Source of the DNA: Diadophis punctatus similis
Lineage: Eukaryota; Chordata; Lepidosauria; Squamata; Dipsadidae
NCBI GenBank assembly: GCA_023053685.1
Contig: JALIGW010000157.1
Location: forward strand, 124,001 to 188,000
Length of the DNA stretch: 64,000 bases
Reading direction: 5' to 3'
Both the position numbers and the translations under genes were made by a program. Positions 22,829 through 35,064 of the stretch are shown here, in pieces; position 1 is the first letter of the stretch; each line of letters starts with the position of its first letter. The notes under the pieces are model-generated. The model saw only the letters and a list, made by a program, of their open reading frames with translations, was not told where the DNA came from and made no database searches.

Positions 22829-25800
22829 TCCAGCCTGTGGGGAACAGGAATATGTGTTTCATTTTCATTTCTGAGGTGTTTGTCAAAAGTGATGTTTTTG
22901 TGCTGAATTGAGAAATAAGGCGAATGCTGTGTTAGACCTTGGGCTAGCTCTTCAGGGAAAGGTCGGAATCAAAAATTGAGCGAGAATTCAGCTTTCCAGC
23001 CCGTGGGGAACAGGAATATGTGTTTCTTTTTCATTTCTGAGGTGTTTGTCAAAAGTGATGTTTTTGGGCTGAATTGAGAAATAAGGCGAATGCTGTGTTA
23101 GACCTTGGGCTAGCTCTTCAGGGAAGGCTTGGAATCGAAAATCAAGCGAGAATTCGGCTTTCCAGCCCGTGGGGAACAGGAATATGTGTTTCTTTTTCAT
23201 TTCTGAGGTGTTTGTCAAAAGTGATGTTTTTGGGCTGAATTGAATCCTAAGGCGAATGCTGTGTTAGAGTTTGGGCTAGCTTTTCAGGGTAGGCTCGGAA
23301 TCAAAAATCAAGCGAGAATTCAGCTTTCCAGCCTGTGGGGAACAGGAATATGTGTTTCATTTTCATTTCTGAGGTGTTTGTCAAAAGTGATGTTTTTGGG
23401 CTGAATTGAGAAATAAGGCGAATGCTGTGTTAGACCTTGGGCTAGCTCTTCAGGGAAAGGTCGGAATCAAAAATTGAGCGAGAATTCGGCTTTCCAGCCC
23501 GTGGGGAACAGGAATATGTGTTTCTTTTTCATTTCTGAGGTGTTTGCCAAAAGTGATGTTTTTGGGCTGAATTGAGAAATAAGGCGAATGCTGTGTTAGA
23601 CCTTGGGCTAGGTCTTCAGGGAAAGGTCGGAATCAAAAATCAAGCGAGAATTCGGCTTTCCAGCCTGTGGGGAACAGGAATATGTGTTTCTTTTTCATTT
23701 CTGAGGTGTTTGTCAAAAGTGATGTTTTTGGGCTGAATTGAGAAATAAGGCGAATGCTGTGTTAGACCTTGGGCTAGCTCTTCAGGGAAAGGTCGGAATC
23801 AAAAATCAAGCGAGAATTCGGCTTTCCAGCCTGTGCGGAACACGAATATGTGTTTCATTTTCATTTCTGAGGTGTTTGTCAAAAGTCATGTTTTTTGGCT
23901 GAATTGAGAACTGAGGCGAATGCTGTGTTAGACCTTGGGCTAGCTCTTCAGGGAAAGGTCGGAATCAAAAATTGAGCGAGAATTCGGCTTTCCAGCCCAT
24001 GGGGAACAGGAATATGTGTTTCTTTTTCATTTCTGAGGTGTTTGTCAAAAGTGATGTTTTTGGGCTGAATTGAGAAATAAGGCGAATGCTGTGTTAGACC
24101 TTGCGCTAGCTCTTCAGGGAAAGGTCAGAATCAATAATCAAGCGAGAATTCGGCTTTCCAGCCCATGGGGAACAGGAATATGTGTTTCTTTTTCATTTCT
24201 GAGGTGTTTGTCAATAGTGATGTTTTTGGGCTGAATTGAATCCTAAGGCGAATGCTGTGTTAGACTTTGGGCTAGCTTTTCAGGGTAGGCTCGGAATCAA
24301 AAATCAAGCGAGAATTCAGCTTTCCAGCCTGTGGGGAACAGGAATATGTGTTTCATTTTCATTTCTGAGGTGTTTGTCAAAAGTGATGTTTTTGGGCTGA
24401 ATTGAATCCTAAGTCGAATGCTGTGTTAGACTTTGGGCTAGCTTTCCAGGGTAGGCTCGGAATCAAAAATCAAGCGAGAATTCAGCTTTCCATCCTGTGG
24501 GGAACAGGAATATGTGTTTCATTTTCATTTCTGAGGTGTTTGTCAAAAGTGATGTTTTTGGGCTGAATTGAATCCTAAGGCGAATGCTGTGTTAGACTTT
24601 GGGCTAGCTTTTCAGGGTAGGCTCGGAATCAAAAATCAAGCGAGAATTCAGCTTTCCAGCCCGTGGGGAACAGGAATATGTGTTTCATTTTCATTTCTGA
24701 GGTGTTTGTCAAAAGTGATGTTTTTGGGCCGAATTGAGAAATAAGGCGAATGCTGTGTTAGACCTTGGGCTAGCTCTTCAGGGAAAGGTCAGAATCAAAA
24801 ATTGAGCGAGAATTCGGCTTTCCAGCCCATGGGGAACAGGAATATGTGTTTCTTTTTCATTTCTGAGGTGTTTGTCAAAAGTGATGTTTTTGGGCTGAAT
24901 TGAATCCTAAGGCGAATGCTGTGTTAGACTTTGGGCTAGCTTTTCAGGGTAGGCTCGGAATCAAAAATCAAGCGAGAATTCAGCTTTCCAGCCTGTGGGG
25001 AACAGGAATATGTGTTTCATTTTCATTTCTGAGGTGTTTGTCAAAAGTGATGTTTTTGGGCTGAATTGAGAAATAAGGCGAATGCTGTGTTAGACCTTGG
25101 GCTAGCTCTTCAGGGAAAGGTCGGAATCAAAAATTGAGCGAGAATTCAGCTTTCCAGCCCGTGGGGAACAGGAATATGTGTTTCTTTTTCATTTCTGAGG
25201 TGTTTGTCAAAAGTGATGTTTTTGGGCTGAATTGAGAAATAAGGCGAATGCTGTGTTAGACCTTGGGCTAGCTCTTCAGGGAAGGCTTGGAATCGAAAAT
25301 CAAGCGAGAATTCGGCTTTCCAGCCCGTGGGGAACAGGAATATGTGTTTCTTTTTCATTTCTGAGGTGTTTGTCAAAAGTGATGTTTTTGGGCTGAATTG
25401 AATCCTAAGGCGAATGCTGTGTTAGAGTTTGGGCTACCTTTTCAGGGTAGGCTCGGAATCAAAAATCAAGCGAGAATTCAGCTTTCCAGCCTGTGGGGAA
25501 CAGGAATATGTGTTTCATTTTCATTTCTGAGGTGTTTGTCAAAAGTGATGTTTTTGGGCTGAATTGAGAAATAAGGCGAATGCTGTGTTAGACCTTGGGC
25601 TAGCTCTTCAGGGAAAGGTCGGAATCAAAAATTGAGCGAGAATTCGGCTTTCCAGCCCGTGGGGAACAGGAATATGTGTTTCTTTTTCATTTCTGAGGTG
25701 TTTGCCAAAAGTGATGTTTTTGGGCTGAATTGAGAAATAAGGCGAATGCTGTGTTAGACCTTGGGCTAGGTCTTCAGGGAAAGGTCGGAATCAAAAATCA

Positions 25801-28800
25801 AGCGAGAATTCGGCTTTCCAGCCTGTGGGGAACAGGAATATGTGTTTCTTTTTCATTTCTGAGGTGTTTGTCAAAAGTGATGTTTTTGGGCTGAATTGAG
25901 AAATAAGGCGAATGCTGTGTTAGACCTTGGGCTAGCTCTTCAGGGAAAGGTCGGAATCAAAAATCAAGCGAGAATTCGGCTTTCCAGCCTGTGCGGAACA
26001 CGAATATGTGTTTCATTTTCATTTCGGAGGTGTTTGTCAAAAGTCATGTTTTTTGGCTGAATTGAGAATGCTGTGTTAGACCTTGGGCTAGCTCTTCAGG
26101 GAAAGGTCGGAATCAAAAATTGAGCGAGAATTCGGCTTTCCAGCCCGTGGGGAACAGGAATATGTGTTTCTTTTTCATTTCTGAGGTGTTTGTCAAAAGT
26201 GATGTTTTTGGGCTGAATTGAGAAATAAGGCGAATGCTGTGTTAGACCTTGGGCTAGCTCTTCAGGGAAAGGTCGGAATCAAAAATTGAGCGAGAATTCG
26301 GCTTTCCAGCCCGTGGGGAACAGGAATATGTGTTTCTTTTTCATTTCTGAGGTGTTTGTCAAAAGTGATGTTTTTGGGCTGAATTGAGAAATAAGGCGAA
26401 TGCTGTGTTAGACCTTGCGCTAGCTCTTCAGGGAAAGGTCAGAATCAATAATCAAGCGAGAATTCGGCTTTCCAGCCCATGGGGAACAGGAATATGTGTT
26501 TCTTTTTCATTTCTGAGGTGTTTGTCAATAGTGATGTTTTTGGGCTGAATTGAATCCTAAGGCGCATGCTGTGTTAGACTTTGGGCTAGCTTTTCAGGGT
26601 AGGCTCGGAATCAAAAATCAAGCGAAAATTCAGCTTTCCAGCCTGTGGGGAACAGGAATATGTGTTTCATTTTCATTTCTGAGGTGTTTGTCAAAAGTGA
26701 TGTTTTTGGGCTGAATTGAATCCTAAGTCGAATGCTGTGTTAGACTTTAGGCTAGCTTTTCAGGGTAGGCTCGGAATCAAAAATCAAGCGAGAATTCAGC
26801 TTTCCATCCTGTGGGGAACAGGAATATGTGTTTCATTTTCATTTCTGAGGTGTTTGTCAAAAGTGATGTTTTTTGGCTGAATTGAATCCTAAGGCGAATG
26901 CTGTGTTAGACTTTGGGCTAGCTTTTCGGGGTAGGCTCGGAATCAAAAATCAAGCGAGAATTCAGCTTTCCAGCCCGTGGGGAACAGGAATATGTGTTTC
27001 ATTTTCATTTCTGAGGTGTTTGTCAAAAGTGATGTTTTTGGGCCGAATTGAGAAATAAGGCGAATGCTGTGTTAGACCTTGGGCTAGCTCTTCAGGGAAA
27101 GGTCAGAATCAAAAATTGAGTGAGAATTCGGCTTTCCAGCCCATGGGGAACAGGAATATGTGTTTCTTTTTCATTTCTGAGGTGTTTGTCAAAAGTGATG
27201 TTTTTGGGCTGAATTGAATCCTAAGGCGAATGCTGTGTTAGACTTTGGGCTAGCTTTTCAGGGTAGGCTCGGAATCAAAAATCAAGCGAGAATTCAGCTT
27301 TCCAGCCTGTGGGGAACAGGAATATGTGTTTCATTTTCATTTCTGAGGTGTTTGTCAAAAGTGATGTTTTTGGGCTGAATTGAGAAATAAGGCGAATGCT
27401 GTGTTAGACCTTGGGCTAGCTCTTCAGGGAAAGGTCGGAATCAAAAATTGAGCGAGAATTCAGCTTTCCAGCCCGTGGGGAACAGGAATATGTGTTTCTT
27501 TTTCATTTCTGAGGTGTTTGTCAAAAGTGATGTTTTTGGGCTGAATTGAGAAATAAGGCGAATGCTGTGTTAGACCTTGGGCTAGCTCTTCAGGGAAGGC
27601 TTGGAATCGAAAATCAAGCGAGAATTCGGCTTTCCAGCCTGTGGGGAACAGGAATATGTGTTTCTTTTTCATTTCTGAGGTGTTTGTCAAAAGTGATGTT
27701 TTTGGGCTGAATTGAATCCTAAGGCGAATGCTGTGTTAGACTTTGGGCTAGCTTTTCTGGGTAGGCTCGGAATCAAAAATTGAGCGAGAATTCGGCTTTC
27801 CAGCCCGTGGGGAACAGGAATATGTGTTTCTTTTTCATTTCTGAGGTGTTTACCAAAAGTGATGTTTTTGGGCTGAATTGAGAAATAAGGCGAATGCTGT
27901 GTTAGACCTTGGGCTAGGTCTTCAGGGAAAGGTCGGAATCAAAAATCAAGCGAGAATTCGGCTTTCCAGCCTGTGGGGAACAGGAATATGTGTTTCTTTT
28001 TCATTTCTGAGGTGTTTGTCAAAAGTGATGTTTTTGGGCTGAATTGAGAAATAAGGCGAATCCTGTGTTAGACCTTGGGCTAGCTCTTCAGGGAAAGGTC
28101 GGAATCAAAAATCAAGCGAGAATTCGGCTTTCCAGCCTGTGCGGAACACGAATATATGTTTCATTTTCATTTCTGAGGTGTTTGTCAAAAGTCATGTTTT
28201 TTGGCTGAATTGAGAACTGAGGCGAATGCTGTGTTAGACCTTGGGCTAGCTCTTCAGGGAAAGGTCGGAATCAAAAATTGAGCGAGAATTCGGCTTTCCA
28301 GCCCGTGGGGAACAGGAATATGTGTTTCTTTTTCATTTCTGAGGTGTTTGTCAAAAGTGATGTTTTTGGGCTGAATTGAGAAATAAGGCGAATGCTGTGT
28401 TAGACCTTGCGCTAGCTCTTCAGGGAAAGGTCAGAATCAATAATCAAGCGAGAATTCGGCTTTCCAGCCCATGGGGAACAGGAATATGTGTTTCTTTTTC
28501 ATTTCTGAGGTGTTTGTCAATAGTGATGTTTTTGGGCTGAATTGAATCCTAAGGCGAATGCTGTGTTAGACTTTGGGCTAGCTTTTCAGGGTAGGCTCGG
28601 AATCAAAAATCAAGCGAGAATTCAGCTTTCCAGCCTGTGGGGAACAGGAATATGTGTTTCATTTTCATTTCTGAGGTGTTTGTCAAAAGTGATGTTTTTG
28701 GGCTGAATTGAATCCTAAGTCGAATGCTGTGTTAGACTTTGGGCTAGCTTTTCAGGGTAGGCTCGGAATCAAAAATCAAGCGAGAATTCAGCTTTCCATC

Positions 28801-31320
28801 CTGTGGGGAACAGGAATATGTGTTTCATTTTCATTTCTGAGGTGTTTGTCAAAAGTGATGTTTTTGGGCTGAATTGAATCCTAAGGCGAATGCTGTGTTA
28901 GACTTTGGGCTAGCTTTTCAGGGTAGGCTCGGAATCAAAAATCAAGCGAGAATTCAGCTTTCCAGCCCGTGGGGAACAGGAATATGTGTTTCATTTTCAT
29001 TTCTGAGGTGTTTGTCAAAAGTGATGTTTTTGGGCCGAATTGAGAAATAAGGCGAATGCTGTGTTAGACCTTGGGCTAGCTCTTCAGGGAAAGGTCAGAA
29101 TCAAAAATTGAGCGAGAATTCGGCTTTCCAGCCCATGGGGAACAGGAATATGTGTTTCTTTTTCATTTCTGAGGTGTTTGTCAAAAGTGATGTTTTTGGG
29201 CTGAATTGAATCCTAAGGCGAATGCTGTGTTAGACTTTGGGCTAGCTTTTCAGGGTAGGCTCGGAATCAAAAATCAAGCGAGAATTCAGCTTTCCAGCCT
29301 GTGGGGAACAGGAATATGTGTTTCATTTTCATTTCTGAGGTGTTTGTCAAAAGTGATGTTTTTGGGCTGAATTGAGAAATAAGACGAATGCTGTGTTAGA
29401 CCTTGGGCTAGCTCTTCAGGGAAAGGTCGGAATCAAAAATCAAGCGAGAATTCAGCTTTCCAGCCCGTGGGGAACAGGAATATGTGTTTCTTTTTCATTT
29501 CTGAGGTGTTTGTCAAAAGTGATGTTTTTGGGCTGAATTGAGAAATAAGGCGAATGCTGTGTTAGACCTTGGGCTAGCTCTTCAGGGAAGGCTTGGAATC
29601 GAAAATCAAGCGAGAATTCGGCTTTCCAGCCCGTGGGGAACAGGAATATGTGTTTCTTTTTCATTTCTGAGGTGTTTGTCAAAAGTGATGTTTTTGGGCT
29701 GAATTGAATCCTAAGGCGAATGCTGTGTTAGAGTTTGGGCTAGCTCTTCAGGGAAAGGTCAGAATCAAAAATTGAGCGAGAATTCAGCTTTCCAGCCTGT
29801 GGGGAACAGGAATATGTGTTTCATTTTCATTTCTGAGGTGTTTGTCAAAAGTGATGTTTTTGGGCTGAATTGAGAAATAAGGCGAATGCTGTGTTAGACC
29901 TTGGGCTAGCTCTTCAGGGAAAGGTCGGAATCAAAAATTGAGCGAGAATTCGGCTTTCCAGCCCGTGGGGAACAGGAATATGTGTTTCTTTTTCATTTCT
30001 GAGGTGTTTGCCAAAAGTGATGTTTTTGGGCTGAATTGAGAAATAAGGCGAATGCTGTGTTAGACCTTGGGCTAGGTCTTCAGGGAAAGGTCGGAATCAA
30101 AAATTGAGCGAGAATTCAGCTTTCCAGCCCGTGGGGAACAGGAATATGTGTTTCTTTTTCATTTCTGAGGTGTTTGTCAAAAGTGATGTTTTTGGGCTGA
30201 ATTGAGAAATAAGGCGAATGCTGTGTTAGACCTTGGGCTAGCTCTTCAGGGAAGGCTTGGAATCGAAAATCAAGCGAGAATTCGGCTTTCCAGCCCGTGG
30301 GGAACAGGAATATGTGTTTCTTTTTCATTTCTGAGGTGTTTGTCAAAAGTGATGTTTTTGGGCTGAATTGAATCCTAAGGCGAATGCTGTGTTAGAGTTT
30401 GGGCTAGCTTTTCAGGGTAGGCTCGGAATCAAAAATCAAGCGAGAATTCAGCTTTCCAGCCTGTGGGGAACAGGAATATGTGTTTCATTTTCATTTCTGA
30501 GGTGTTTGTCAAAAGTGATGTTTTTGGGCTGAATTGAGAAATAAGGCGAATGCTGTGTTAGACCTTGGGCTAGCTCTTCAGGGAAAGGTCGGAATCAAAA
30601 ATTGAGCGAGAATTCGGCTTTCCAGCCCGTGGGGAACAGGAATATGTGTTTCTTTTTCATTTCTGAGGTGTTTGCCAAAAGTGATGTTTTTGGGCTGAAT
30701 TGAGAAATAAGGCGAATGCTGTGTTAGACCTTGGGCTAGGTCTTCAGGGAAAGGTCGGAATCAAAAATCAAGCGAGAATTCGGCTTTCCAGCCTGTGGGG
30801 AACAGGAATATGTGTTTCTTTTTCATTTCTGAGGTGTTTGTCAAAAGTGATGTTTTTGGGCTGAATTGAGAAATAAGGCGAATGCTGTGTTAGACCTTGG
30901 GCTAGCTCTTCAGGGAAAGGTCGGAATCAAAAATCAAGCGAGAATTCGGCTTTCCAGCCTGTGCGGAACACGAATATGTGTTTCATTTTCATTTCGGAGG
31001 TGTTTGTCAAAAGTCATGTTTTTTGGCTGAATTGAGAATGCTGTGTTAGACCTTGGGCTAGCTCTTCAGGGAAAGGTCGGAATCAAAAATTGAGCGAGAA
31101 TTCGGCTTTCCAGCCCGTGGGGAACAGGAATATGTGTTTCTTTTTCATTTCTGAGGTGTTTGTCAAAAGTGATGTTTTTGGGCTGAATTGAGAAATAAGG
31201 CGAATGCTGTGTTAGACCTTGCGCTAGCTCTTCAGGGAAAGGTCAGAATCAAAAATTGAGCGAGAATTCGGCTTTCCAGCCCGTGGGGAACAGGAATATG
31301 TGTTTCTTTTTCATTTCTGA
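20996..31320 (+). repeat. Block C: 12-14-monomer higher-order repeat, five to six units
   Basis: Phase markers of the GGCTTGG class fall at 20,996, 22,988, 25,146, 27,460, 29,452 and 30,116. The unit lengths are 1,992 (12 monomers), 2,158 (13), 2,314 (14, one short), 1,992 (12) and 664 bp (4). CCTAAGTCG recurs at 22,249, 24,407, 26,721 and 28,713; GGGCCGAATTG once per full unit; TAGAGTTTGGG near 23,266, 25,424, 29,730 and 30,394. The 14-mer has one extra ordinary monomer near 26.1-26.28 kb and a 10-bp-deleted short unit where its neighbours have the AACTGAGGCG unit. The 664-bp piece is a shortened unit. Confidence 0.84.
25104..26245 (+). repeat. 1.1-kb sub-block also present at 30,074-31,215
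   Basis: Offset 4,970 bp (30 monomers, one short). The two places share TAGAGTTTGGG and a very rare ATTTCGGAGG (26,021 and 30,991; elsewhere ATTTCTGAGG) within a short monomer. A shared private substitution is strong evidence that one was copied from the other after the rest of the 12-14-mer series existed. Confidence 0.82.
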
Positions 31321-32663
31321 GGTGTTTGTCAAAAGTGATGTTTTTGGGCTGAATTGAATCCTAAGGCGAATGCTGTGTTAGACTTTGGGCTAGCTTTTCA
31401 GGGTAGGCTCGGAATCAAAAATCAAGCGAGAATTCAGCTTTCCAGCCTGTGGGGAACAGGAATATGTGTTTCATTTTCATTTCTGAGGTGTTTGTCAAAA
31501 GTGATGTTTTTGGGCTGAATTGAATCCTAAGGCGAATGCTGTGTTAGACTTTGGGCTAGCTTTTCAGGGTAGGCTCGGAATCAAAAATCAAGCGGGAATT
31601 CAGCTTTCCAGCCTGTGGGGAACAGGAATATGTGTTTCATTTTCATTTCTGAGGTGTTTGTCAAAAGTGATGTTTTTGGGCTGAATTGAGAAATAAGGAG
31701 AATGCAGTGTTAGACTTTGGGCTAGCTCTTCAGCGAAGGCTTGTAATCGAAAATCAAGCGAGAATTCGGCTTTCCAGCCCATGGGGAACAGGAATATGTG
31801 TTTCTTTTTCATTTCTGAGGTGTTTGTCAAAAGTGATATTTTTGGGCTGAATTGAGAAATAAGGCGAATGCTGTGTTAGACCTTGGGCTAGCTCTTCAGG
31901 GAAAGGTCAGAATCAATAATCAAGCGAGAATTCGGCTTTCCAGCCCATGGGGAACAGGAATATGTGTTTCTTTTTCATTTCTGAGGTGTTTGTCAAAAGT
32001 GATGTTTTTGGGCTGAATTGAATCCTAAGGCGAATGCTGTGTTAGACTTTGGGCTAGCTTTTCAGGGTAGGCTCGAAATCAAAAATCAAGCGAGAATTCA
32101 GCTTTCCAGCCTGTGGGGAACAGGAATATGTGTTTCATTTTCATTTCTGAGGTGTTTGTCAAAAGTGATGTTTTTGGGCTGAATTGAGAAATAAGGCGAA
32201 TGCTGTGTTAGACCTTGGGCTAGCTCTTCAGGGAAAGGTCAGAATCAAAAATCAAGCGAGAATTCGGCTTTCCAGCCTGTGGGGAACAGGAATATGTGTT
32301 TCTTTTTCATTTCTGAGGTGTTTGTCAAAAGTGATGTTTTTGGGCTGAATTGAGAAATAAGGCGAATGCTGTGTTAGACCTTGGGCTAGCTCTTCAGGGA
32401 AAGGTCGGAATCAAAAATCAAGCGAGAATTCGGCTTTCCAGCCTGTGCGGAACACGAATATGTGTTTCATTTTCATTTCTGAGGTGTTTGTCAAAAGTCA
32501 TGTTTTTTGGCTGAATTGAGAATGCTGTGTTAGACCTTGGGCTAGCTCTTCAGGGAAAGGTCGGAATCAAAAATTGAGCGAGAATTCAGCTTTCCAGCCC
32601 GTGGGGAACAGGAATATGTGTTTCTTTTTCATTTCTGAGGTGTTTGTCAAAAGTGATGTTTTT

Positions 32664-32667
32664 GGGG
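32664..32667 (+). other. 1-bp insertion (GGGG in place of GGG)
   Basis: The usual TTTTTGGGCTG reads TTTTTGGGGCTG, making this the only 167-bp monomer I can find. It shifts the spacing of markers on either side from 1,484 to 1,485 bp (31,830 to 33,315). The related units at 54.9, 57.9 and 61.7 kb have TTTTTGGGTTG and no insertion. Confidence 0.85.
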
Positions 32668-34344
32668 CTGAATTGAGAAATAAGACGAATGCTGTGTTAG
32701 ACCTTGCGCTAGCTCTTCAGGGAAAGGTCAGAATCAATAATCAAGCGAGAATTCGGCTTTCCAGCCCATGGGGAACAGGAATATGTGTTTCTTTTTCATT
32801 TCTGAGGTGTTTGTCAATAGTGATGTTTTTGGGCTGAATTGAATCCTAAGGCGAATGCTGTGTTAGACTTTGGGCTAGCTTTTCAGGGTAGGCTCGGAAT
32901 CAAAAATCAAGCGAGAATTCAGCTTTCCAGCCTGTGGGGAACAGGAATATGTGTTTCATTTTCATTTCTGAGGTGTTTGTCAAAAGTGATGTTTTTGGGC
33001 TGAATTGAGAAATAAGGCGAATGCTGTGTTAGACCTTGGGCTAGCTCTTCAGGGAAAGGTCGGAATCAAAAATTGAGCGAGAATTCGGCTTTCCAGCCCG
33101 TGGGGAACAGGAATATGTGTTTCTTTTTCATTTCTGAGGTGTTTGTCAAAAGTGATGTTTTTGGGCTGAATTGAGAAATAAGGCGAATGCTGTGTTAGAC
33201 CTTGGGCTAGCTCTTCAGGGAAGGCTTGGAATCGAAAATCAAGCGAGAATTCGGCTTTCCAGCCCGTGGGGAACAGGAATATGTGTTTCTTTTTCATTTC
33301 TGAGGTGTTTGTCAAAAGTGATGTTTTTGGGCTGAATTGAGAAATAAGGCGAATGCTGTGTTAGACCTTGGGCTAGCTCTTCAGGGAAAGGTCGGAATCA
33401 AAAATTGAGCGAGAATTCGGCTTTCCAGCCCGTGGGGAACAGGAATATGTGTTTCTTTTTCATTTCTGAGGTGTTTGCCAAAAGTGATGTTTTTGGGCTG
33501 AATTGAGAAATAAGGCGAATGCTGTGTTAGACCTTGGGCTAGGTCTTCAGGGAAAGGTCGGAATCAAAAATCAAGCGAGAATTCGGCTTTCCAGCCTGTG
33601 GGGAACAGGAATATGTGTTTCTTTTTCATTTCTGAGGTGTTTGTCAATAGTGATGTTTTTGGGCTGAATTGAATCCTAAGGCGAATGCTGTGTTAGACTT
33701 TGGGCTAGCTTTTCAGGGTAGGCTCGGAATCAAAAATCAAGCGAGAATTCAGCTTTCCAGCCTGTGGGGAACAGGAATATGTGTTTCATTTTCATTTCTG
33801 AGGTGTTTGTCAAAAGTGATGTTTTTGGGCTGAATTGAGAAATAAGGCGAATGCTGGGTTAGACCTTGGGCTAGCTCTTCAGGGAAAGGTCAGAATCAAA
33901 AATTGAGCGAGAATTCAGCTTTCCAGCCCATGTGGAACAGGAATATGTGTTTCTTTTTCATTTCTGAGGTGTTTGCCAAAAGTGATGTTTTTGGGCTGAA
34001 TTGAGAAATAAGGCGAATGCTGTGTTAGACCTTGGGCTAGCTCTTCAGGGAAAGGTCGGAATCGAAAATCAAGCGAGAATTCGGCTTTCCAGCCCATGGG
34101 GAACAGGAATATGTGTTTCTTTTTCCTTTCTGAGGTGTTTGTCAAAAGTGATGTTTTTGGGCTGAATTGAATCCTAAGGCGAATGCTGGGTTAGACCTTG
34201 GGCTAGCTCTTCAGGGAAAGGTCGGAAACAAAAATCAAGCGAGAATTCGGCTTTCCAGCCTGTGGGGAACAGGAATATGTGTTTCTTTTTCATTTCTGAG
34301 GTGTTTGTCAAAAGTGATGTTTTTGGGCTGAATTGAGAAATAAG

Positions 34345-34353
34345 GCGAACCTT
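34345..34353 (+). other. 12-bp deletion inside a type-1 monomer
   Basis: GCGAA runs directly into CCTTGGGC; the twelve bases TGCTGTGTTAGA normally between them are absent. The marker spacing here is 486 bp in place of 498. It is a single event, different in place and length from the widespread 10-bp deletion, and it is not seen in any other unit of the window. Confidence 0.88.
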
Positions 34354-35064
34354 GGGCTAGCTCTTCAGGGAAAGGTCGGAATCAAAAATTGAGCGAGAAT
34401 TCGGCTTTCCAGCCCATGGGGAACAGGAATATGTGTTTCTTTTTCATTTCTGAGGTGTTTGTCAAAAGTGATGTTTTTGGGCTGAATTGAGAAATAAGGC
34501 GAATGCTGTGTTAGACCTTGGGCTAGCTCTTCAGGGAAGGCTTGGAATCGAAAATCAAGCGAGAATTCGGCTTTCCAGCCCGTGGGGAACAGGAATATGT
34601 GTTTCTTTTTCATTTCTGAGGTGTTTGTCAAAAGTGATGTTTTTGGGCTGAATTGAATCCTAAGGCGAATGCTGTGTTAGACTTTGGGCTAGCTTTTCAG
34701 GGTAGGCTCGGAATCAAAAATCAAGCGAGAATTCAGCTTTCCAGCCTGTGGGGAACAGGAATATGTGTTTCATTTTCATTTCTGAGGTGTTTGTCAAAAG
34801 TGATGTTTTTGGGCTGAATTGAGAAATAAGGCGAATGCTGTGTTAGACCTTGGGCTAGCTCTTCAGGGAAAGGTCGGAATCAAAAATTGAGCGAGAATTC
34901 GGCTTTCCAGCCCGTGGGGAACAGGAATATGTGTTTCTTTTTCATTTCTGAGGTGTTTGCCAAAAGTGATGTTTTTGGACTGAATTGAGAAATAAGGCGA
35001 ATGCTGTGTTAGACCTTGGGCTAGGTCTTCAGGGAAAGGTCGGAATCAAAAATCAAGCGAGAAT

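Larger units (their letters stand above)
31320..34900 (+). repeat. Mosaic zone between left and right higher-order families
   Basis: About 21-22 monomers that belong to no long tandem series. The stretch holds pieces of the left families (GGCTTGG units at 33,049 and 34,365 phases), the first units typical of the right (GCTGGGTTAG near 33,857; TTTTTCCTTTC near 34,132) and the diverged AAGGAGAATGCAGTG monomer (31,683-31,850). Both irregular indels of the window lie here. Private changes include AGCGGGAATTC near 31,595, CATGTGGAAC near 33,930 and GGAAACAAAAATC near 34,227. About 31.32-33.04 kb also matches 53.56-55.28 kb. Confidence 0.75.

Noticed and set aside
26866..26880. GTGATGTTTTTTGGCTG near 26,870 as another recombinant junction
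   Set aside because: The flanks on both sides are ordinary type-2 sequence with ATCCTAAGG, so a single G-to-T change is enough to explain it.
32574..32837. 87-aa plus-strand open frame, longest of its kind
   Set aside because: Created by the 1-bp insertion at 32,664 joining two frames of the satellite; no evidence of selection.
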